From the NCBI RefSeq assembly GCF_000620785.1, contig NZ_JIAI01000004.1, positions 62,001 through 126,000 on the forward strand: a DNA stretch of 64,000 nucleotides, written 5' to 3'. The stretch is from Actinospineispora acaciae DSM 45401 (GTDB lineage: Bacteria > Actinomycetota > Actinomycetes > Mycobacteriales > Pseudonocardiaceae). The notes under the pieces are model-generated. The model ran no database searches, was not told the DNA's origin, and was given only the letters and a program-made list of their open reading frames with translations. Within the stretch, counting starts at the first letter, position 1. Each line of letters opens with the position of its first letter. The position numbers and the translations under genes are program-made. Positions 59,769-64,000 of the stretch are shown piece by piece.

Positions 59769-60449
59769 TCACGCCGGGCTCGTGGGAACGAACAGGATCG
59801 CGTTCGGCCAGAAGTGCAGCGCGCTGCTCGCGACCAGCCCCACCCCGCCGTCGCGGGCGGCGACCGGCATGCCGAGCACCAGCAGCCCGGCCGGGTCGAA
59901 CACCCCGGACCCCTGGCTGACCAACTCGTGCGGCCAGGCCCGTTCCAGCCGCCGCGCCACCGCCAGCCCGGGAACCTGAGCGGCGACCCGCCGCGCGGCG
60001 GTGTCGAGCAGCCACCGGCCCCGGGAGAGCGCGGCGCCCAGGCCCACACTGCGCTCGGCGAACGAGGGCGGCACTCCGTGGGCGAGCACCAGGCCGGTAC
60101 CCAGGTGCGCGGCGGCATCGGCCGCGGCGGCCAGCACCTCGGCGTCCTTCGGGAGGTCACCGATCGCGACGGTCACGCCGGCCGGTCGCGGCGGGTGGTC
60201 GGGCGACGGCCGCGGCAGCAGGATCTCGTGACCGGCCAGCTCGGCCACGGCCCTGGGCAGGCCGCTGGGCGCGCCGTGGGGCGGGCGGGTCGAGGTCTGC
60301 CGCAGCGACGGCCGGCCGCCGTGGTCACGGCACCAGTCCAGGACCCACTCGGGCGGGACGGGGTCCGCGAGGAACACGACCACCCGCCGCCCGGCACGTC
60401 GCTCGGCGTCCGGCGCGACGGGCTGGGCCGTGACGAGCACGTCAGCCAT
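59769..60449 (-). CDS. Universal-stress-protein-like, divergent single module
   Basis: 226 residues beginning MADVLVTAQPV after an AGGAGG site. It contains a Usp-like C-terminal half (DAEVLAAAADAAAHLGTGLVLAHGVPP... VASSALHFWPNAILFVP), but the ATP-binding G-xx-G-x9-GS loop is absent, so it is probably a non-nucleotide-binding member. The N-terminal half (FLADPVPPEWVLDWCRDHGG) is unusual. Convergent with and directly touching the CBS gene. Role in stress is inferred from the cluster. Confidence 0.7.
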   Translation of the reverse strand: MADVLVTAQPVAPDAERRAGRRVVVFLADPVPPEWVLDWCRDHGGRPSLRQTSTRPPHGAPSGLPRAVAELAGHEILLPRPSPDHPPRPAGVTVAIGDLPKDAEVLAAAADAAAHLGTGLVLAHGVPPSFAERSVGLGAALSRGRWLLDTAARRVAAQVPGLAVARRLERAWPHELVSQGSGVFDPAGLLVLGMPVAARDGGVGLVASSALHFWPNAILFVPTSPA

Positions 60450-60630
60450 GGTGGCTCACCTCCTAGGACGCAATCGTCGAGCCCGGCGCTGGCCCCCGGC
60501 AGGGTCGAACGTCTTGGCATCGGGTGGCCGGGGTCGTCGGTTCGCCCTCCGCCGTCCCCTCGCCCCCGGCCGTCGAGCTGATCGCCGGCGGCGGATCGGC
60601 CGGCGTGGCGCCGGTCGACGCCGCGACCAG

Positions 60631-61278
60631 CTAGCCCGTCCGGCGCTGGTGGTCGCGGAGCTCGGTGGCGAGCACCGCGACCTGGGTGCGCCGTTCCATG
60701 CCGAGCTTGCCGAGCAGCCGGGACACGTAGTTCTTGACCGTCTTCTCCGCCAGGTACATGCGCTGCGCGATCTGCCGGTTGGTCAGGCCCTCGCCGATCA
60801 GCTCCAGCAGCGTGCGCTCCCGGTCGGTGAGCCCGGACAGCGGACCCGGCTTCTCCACGCTGGCCCGCAGCCGGGACATCAGCGCGGCGGCCGCCCGGTT
60901 GTCCAACAACGACCGGCCGGAGCCGACCGTACGCACCGCCGAGACCAGCTCCATGCCCTTGATGTCCTTGATCACGTAACCGCCGGCGCCGGCCAGGATG
61001 GCATCCATCATGGCCTGCTCGTCGGTGAACGAGGTCAACATCAGGCAGTTCAGCCCGGGCAACCTGGAACGCAGCTCGCGGCACAGCTCCACGCCGTTGC
61101 CGTCGGGCAGCCGCACGTCCAGCACCACCACGTCCGGGCGCAACGCCGGGATGCGGGCCAGCGCCTCGGACACCGACGACGCCTGCCCGACGATCGTCAG
61201 GTCGGCTTCGGCGTCGAGCAGGTCGGCAACGCCGCGGCGCACCACCTCGTGATCGTCGACCAAGAAGACGTTCAGCAC
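60631..61278 (-). CDS. devR: DosR/DevR-like response regulator (NarL/LuxR family)
   Basis: 215 residues. The receiver has D8, D9, phospho-acceptor D54 (VLDVRLPDGNG), T82 (LTSF) and K104 (VIKDIKGMEL); the LuxR HTH has LAEKTVKNYVSRLLGKLGMERRTQ, with K179, K182 and N183 at the positions used by M. tuberculosis DosR for DNA contact. The length and numbering match DosR without gaps, so DNA recognition is probably conserved. DosR is activated by the DosS/DosT haem kinases under hypoxia, NO or CO. No kinase gene is visible nearby, which makes this regulator orphan within the window. Sites resembling DosR boxes lie just upstream. Confidence 0.92.
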   Translation of the reverse strand: MLNVFLVDDHEVVRRGVADLLDAEADLTIVGQASSVSEALARIPALRPDVVVLDVRLPDGNGVELCRELRSRLPGLNCLMLTSFTDEQAMMDAILAGAGGYVIKDIKGMELVSAVRTVGSGRSLLDNRAAAALMSRLRASVEKPGPLSGLTDRERTLLELIGEGLTNRQIAQRMYLAEKTVKNYVSRLLGKLGMERRTQVAVLATELRDHQRRTG

Positions 61279-61299
61279 TTCTCGACACCCCTTCCGAGC

Positions 61300-61313
61300 G
61301 GGACCTCGGGCTC
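61300..61313. promoter_or_regulatory. DosR-box-like site 1 upstream of dosR
   Basis: GGGACCTCGGGCTC matches the GGGAC-N4-GTCCC core of DosR boxes at eight of ten core positions. It lies about 22 bp upstream of the dosR-like start codon (61278). Autoregulation is inferred. Confidence 0.45.
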
Positions 61314-61365
61314 AGGGTACGACCGCCGGCCCGCACCGGACGAAGTCGAACGACCGGTGATCGGA

Positions 61366-61379
61366 AGGACCAAAGTCAC
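61366..61379. promoter_or_regulatory. DosR-box-like site 2 upstream of dosR
   Basis: AGGACCAAAGTCAC matches the 14-bp consensus GGGACTWWAGTCCC at 11 positions, including the AT centre. It overlaps the last codons of the adjacent Usp gene, about 88 bp upstream of dosR, spaced 66 bp from site 1. Confidence 0.5.
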
Positions 61380-61912
61380 CGATTCCGGGCGGCGGGAGCG
61401 TCGGCGGGGACGATCACCACCGGGACCTCGGAGTGCAGCGCGCAGTGCAGCCCGACCGGGCCGAGCAGCGCCTTGGCCAGCCCGCACCGGCTCCGGCGAC
61501 CGATCACCACCAGGTCCGCGTCGCGGGCGGCCGCCAGCAGGACCCCCGCCGCCGGCCCGGCCAGCACCCGGATCTCCACCGGCACGCTCGCCAGCCGAGG
61601 GTCCGCCCCGGCCAGCCCGGTGGCCATCCGCCACGCCCGCGCACCCAGCTCGACGGACGGGCCGACGAGGCTCGGCGACGCGTCCGCGCCACCACCCTGG
61701 CCCGTCGATCGCCGTTCGGACGGGTCGTACGCCCACACCAGCCGCACTCCGGCGCCTCGCCGCGACGCCTCGGCCATCGCGTAGCGCAGCGCGTTGCGGG
61801 ACGGGGCCGAACCGTCGATCCCGACCACTACCACCCCCGGCCGCCGGTCCGGGGCGCCGGCGTTCTCGCCGGCGCCGGACGCGACCTCGACCCCGGGCCA
61901 GGAGAGGCTCAT
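61376..61912 (-). CDS. Universal stress protein, single domain
   Basis: 178 residues from ATG 61912. VVVVGIDGSAPSRNALRYAMAEA begins the fold, and the ATP loop is partly preserved as VVIGRRSRCGLAKALLGPVG (GRRS-x-C in place of G-RG-x-GG). The stop lies on DosR-like site 2. It may be transcribed with dosR downstream (97 bp apart) or separately. Confidence 0.85.
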   Translation of the reverse strand: MSLSWPGVEVASGAGENAGAPDRRPGVVVVGIDGSAPSRNALRYAMAEASRRGAGVRLVWAYDPSERRSTGQGGGADASPSLVGPSVELGARAWRMATGLAGADPRLASVPVEIRVLAGPAAGVLLAAARDADLVVIGRRSRCGLAKALLGPVGLHCALHSEVPVVIVPADAPAARNR

Positions 61913-62024
61913 CCCGATCGCCCTGACCACAACGGCTCCACCCGCTCCCACTCCAGGTCCAGGCCCGACTCGATGAGCAGCCACGGCGATGCCGGCAGCA
62001 ACCGGCCGGCCACCACCATCCCGG

Positions 62025-62459
62025 CTACCGGACCACGGTCACCGTGCACGGCGCGTGCAGCACGCACGCCAGCCCGACCGAGCCCAGCAGCATGCTGCTG
62101 AACCCACCCCGCCCGCGATGGCCCACCACCAACAGGCCGGCATCGTCAGCGGCATCGACCAACACCTTCGCCGCCGCCCCCGCCGTGACGAACACCTCCA
62201 CCTTCGGCGCCGCCGGATCCCCGGCCAGCAGCCGGTCCACCTCCGCCTGGGTCTGCTCACGGGCGTTCTCCGCGATCTCCTCCGGCGTGACCCCGATCGC
62301 CGGCCCCGCCGGCAGCGCCCAGTAGCTCGGCAGCTCGTACGCGGTGACCACACGCAACAGCGCCGAACGCCGCCGCGCCTCCTCCACCGCGACCCTCAGC
62401 GCCGCCAGCGAACCCTCGGAGCCGTCCACCCCGACCACGACCGTCCCGTTGTTGCTCAT
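62025..62459 (-). CDS. Universal stress protein, ATP-binding type
   Basis: 144 residues, the typical UspA length, from ATG 62459. It has VVGVDGSEGSLAALRVAVEEAR and the complete nucleotide loop VVGHRGRGGFSSMLLGSVG, so ATP binding is expected. The TVVVGVDG start and AELPSYW-like insert are close to mycobacterial Usp proteins of the DosR regulon. Divergent from the tandem Usp gene at 62674, sharing a 214-bp region with DosR-box-like repeats. Confidence 0.9.
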   Translation of the reverse strand: MSNNGTVVVGVDGSEGSLAALRVAVEEARRRSALLRVVTAYELPSYWALPAGPAIGVTPEEIAENAREQTQAEVDRLLAGDPAAPKVEVFVTAGAAAKVLVDAADDAGLLVVGHRGRGGFSSMLLGSVGLACVLHAPCTVTVVR

Positions 62460-62564
62460 GCCGTCTCCCTGAAGTCTCGTCCGGTCTCGCGCCACGGTTC
62501 CGCGCCGAGGCCACGGCGACCAGCCACCAAAGCCCCCAGGCCCGGGGTATTCCGACCTTTTCTG

Positions 62565-62612
62565 GCGACGGTCGGGCCCATGGCGGCTCGGGTAGGGACG
62601 GTCGGCCCTACC
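62565..62612. promoter_or_regulatory. Tandem DosR-box-like sites between divergent Usp genes
   Basis: The stronger site is the inverted repeat GGTAGGG-N8-CCCTACC (62591-62612), whose core GGGAC-GGTC-GGCCC matches the DosR box at nine of ten core positions. A second site, GCGAC-GGTC-GGGCC (62565-62578), shares GACGGTCGG with it 30 bp away. Both sit 60-110 bp upstream of the Usp ATG at 62674, as in two-box DosR promoters. Confidence 0.5.
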
Positions 62613-62673
62613 GGCGGCACGTCCTCGGGGGCAGGTTGGGCGCCACACGGACACCCGAGTGAGGAGCAGCGAG

Positions 62674-63531
62674 ATGAGCGTGCCACCAGAGGCGGTTGTT
62701 GCCGGCGTCGACGCTTCCTCGGACAGCGCCCGGGGGCTCGCCCGGGCGGCCGAGGAGGCCAGGGCTCGCGGGGTGCCGCTGCACGTGGTGCACGCGCTGC
62801 CCCCGATCTACACCGAGATGCCCCTGGCCCCGGCCGACGAGCGGGCGTTGTGGGACTCCGCGAAGGAGGTCGTGGACGCGGCGCTGGCGGCGCTCGACCC
62901 GAGGCCGGCCGTGCCGGTCACGTCCGAGGTGGTCAACGACCTGCCGGCGAAGGTGCTCATCGGCGCCAGCCGGCAGGCCTCGCTGGTCGTGCTCGGCGCG
63001 CGCGGGCACACCGCCCTCTCCGGGCTGTTGCTCGGCTCGGTGAGCCAGCAGGTGTGCTCGCACGCGCACTGCCCGGTCGTGGTGGCCCGCGAGACGGCCG
63101 ATCCGAACGCGCGGCGGATCGTGGTCGGGGTGGACGGGTCGGCCGGCGCCGACCTCGCGCTGGGCTACGCCATGCAGGTCGCCGCGCGCGACCAGGTGCC
63201 GGTGACCGCGGTGTTCGGCTGGCGCGACCACGACGGCCGGACCACCGGCACCGGGGCCCCGGCCTGGACGCACACCGCCGAGCGGATCGCCGCCGCCGAG
63301 CGGCTGCTGGAGCGGGCGACCGAGGCCTGGGCGTCGAAGTATCCGGACGTGGCTGTCACCCGCGAGGCGATCCCGGTGGCGGCGTCCCGGATCCTGGCCG
63401 ACGCCTCCGAACACGCGGCCATGGTCGTGGTCGGCACCAGGGGACGAGGCGGGTTCGCCGGGCTGTTGCTGGGCTCGGTCAGCCACTCCGTGCTGCACCA
63501 CGCCCGCTGTCCGGTCGCCGTCGTGCGCTAG
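62674..63531 (+). CDS. Tandem-domain universal stress protein
   Basis: 285 residues, two Usp domains. Domain 1: VVAGVDASSDSARGLARAAEEA and LGARGHTALSGLLLGSVSQQV. Domain 2: IVVGVDGSAGADLALGYAMQVA and VVGTRGRGGFAGLLLGSVSHSVL. Both keep the G-xx-G-x9-GS nucleotide loop. ATG 62674 follows GAGGAGCAGCGAG; a GTG at 62659 is less likely. This is the two-domain form common in the mycobacterial DosR regulon, and DosR-box-like repeats lie upstream. Confidence 0.92.
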   Translation: MSVPPEAVVAGVDASSDSARGLARAAEEARARGVPLHVVHALPPIYTEMPLAPADERALWDSAKEVVDAALAALDPRPAVPVTSEVVNDLPAKVLIGASRQASLVVLGARGHTALSGLLLGSVSQQVCSHAHCPVVVARETADPNARRIVVGVDGSAGADLALGYAMQVAARDQVPVTAVFGWRDHDGRTTGTGAPAWTHTAERIAAAERLLERATEAWASKYPDVAVTREAIPVAASRILADASEHAAMVVVGTRGRGGFAGLLLGSVSHSVLHHARCPVAVVR

Positions 63532-63546
63532 CAGCGCGCCCTCGGG

Positions 63547-64000
63547 CTACGCCTCCGGATCGGGTCGCAACCTGTCGTAGCGCCGGTTGAGGGCGCGGTC
63601 CTTGTTGAGCGGGGAATGCGCCTCGTCCGGTTCGGCATTGCTGGCGATGCCGACCGAGTTGAGCAGGCTCATCATGTCGACCAGGCGCGAGATGCGGACG
63701 TCGTTGTACTCGGTGGGGCGGCGATCGTCGGCGAGGGTCAGCTCGATGGCCCGGTCCATCCAGGGCACCTCGCTGTAGAGGCCGGCGCTCTGAGCGGCGC
63801 TCACCATGCTGTACCTGATCAATCCCGGTTGTTTGCCGCGAAGCTGTCCGATGGTGTGCTCGCTGAGCGGGAACAGCCTCCGGTGTGTACGCAGGTAGGA
63901 CAGTTCCAGGGCGCGGGCGTGGCCGTACGTGCAGTACCGGCAGCCGTTGACCAGGGAGATGACGGTGCACAGCAGGTGGGTGCGGACCGGCCCGTAGAGC
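63547..64000 (-). CDS. AhpD/carboxymuconolactone-decarboxylase-like protein, N-terminus outside window
   Basis: The frame is open to the right edge; 150 C-terminal residues are visible. VNGCRYCTYGHARALELSYLRTH carries the CxxC...H redox motif of AhpD-like peroxidases. The rest (GKQPGLIRYSMVSAAQSAGLYSEVP, RISRLVDMMSLLNSVGIASN) is helical, as expected for the fold. Such proteins reduce peroxiredoxin-like partners or act as peroxidases. It is convergent with the Usp gene, 15 bp away, and may be part of a stress set. Confidence 0.75.
   Translation of the reverse strand, partial: LYGPVRTHLLCTVISLVNGCRYCTYGHARALELSYLRTHRRLFPLSEHTIGQLRGKQPGLIRYSMVSAAQSAGLYSEVPWMDRAIELTLADDRRPTEYNDVRISRLVDMMSLLNSVGIASNAEPDEAHSPLNKDRALNRRYDRLRPDPEA

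Noticed and set aside
60450..60630. Possible gene end reading VELIAGGGSAGVAPVDAATS before a TAG at 60632-60634
   Set aside because: No start or recognisable upstream part; it overlaps the stop region of the DosR-like gene and is probably chance reading of GC-rich DNA.
1..64000. CRISPR arrays, tRNA/rRNA genes, integrases, transposases or phage genes
   Set aside because: I looked for regular short repeats, tRNA-like cloverleaf ends and DDE/tyrosine-recombinase motifs and found none convincing.

Overview
The window is a high-GC actinobacterial chromosome segment. The evidence is GC-saturated third codon positions, frequent GTG starts, GTGA/ATGA gene overlaps, a GntR/TetR/LysR-rich regulator set, a FadA2-FabG4-HtdX block in the mycobacterial order and a close DosR/DevR homologue. 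A pseudonocardial or related soil actinomycete is my best guess, not a proof. It is an accessory, catabolism-rich region: about 58 protein genes, no rRNA, tRNA, CRISPR array or insertion sequence that I can recognise, and several gene remnants.

Layout. (1) 0-14.5 kb: a divergent island for uptake and breakdown of an unknown nitrogenous compound. Leftward: creatinase-like M24 hydrolase, TrzA/AtzA-type amidohydrolase, NMT1-like binding protein (cut by the window edge). Rightward: amidase, adenine-deaminase-like enzyme, two tandem branched-chain-type binding lipoproteins, a LivH permease, a LivM-LivG fusion, a second adenine-deaminase-like enzyme and a Rid-family protein. A TTGACA-N17-AATACT promoter and two LacI-type palindromes lie between the arms; no LacI gene is in view. 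(2) 14.5-21.5 kb: PotABCD-type polyamine transporter, an aminobutyraldehyde-type dehydrogenase, a divergent GntR regulator and a soluble cache-domain protein. (3) 21.6-25 kb: small membrane proteins, a STAS protein, a DUF427 protein and a PoxB-like pyruvate:quinone oxidoreductase. (4) 25-30.6 kb: acyl-CoA oxidase-type flavoprotein divergent from fadA2-fabG4-htdX. (5) 30.6-33.5 kb: gene debris (epimerase, DUF1206 and epoxide hydrolase fragments) around an unrecognised lower-GC gene and a DHFR-like gene.

(6) 33.4-43.9 kb: a nine-gene, almost fully overlapping leftward operon (sugar-type ABC importer, SDR, VOC, DapA-like aldolase/lyase, zinc alcohol dehydrogenase, aldehyde dehydrogenase, aldo/keto reductase) with a divergent LysR gene. 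(7) 43.9-51.5 kb: cysteine-dioxygenase-like cupin, LysR, MHS-type MFS importer, FadR-type regulator, and an acyl-CoA ligase/thioesterase/quinone reductase/VOC operon. (8) 51.5-56.3 kb: DAO-type amine or amino-acid oxidase with a polar amino-acid ABC importer, divergent from an RpiR regulator whose start codon lies on a perfect palindrome. (9) 56.3-58.6 kb: two TetR genes, each divergent from a small gene and separated from it by palindromic operators. (10) 58.7-63.5 kb: a dormancy/hypoxia-style cluster: Acg-like nitroreductase remnant, a 48-aa ORF coupled to a CBS protein, four universal stress proteins and a DosR-like regulator with DosR-box-like sites upstream. The window ends in a truncated AhpD-like gene.

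The most promising candidate for something undescribed is the 0-14.5 kb island. Its two adenine-deaminase homologues, its M24 protein and its Rid protein have all lost family-defining active-site residues while the transporter around them looks intact, which suggests a pathway for a substrate other than adenine, creatine or the usual imines.
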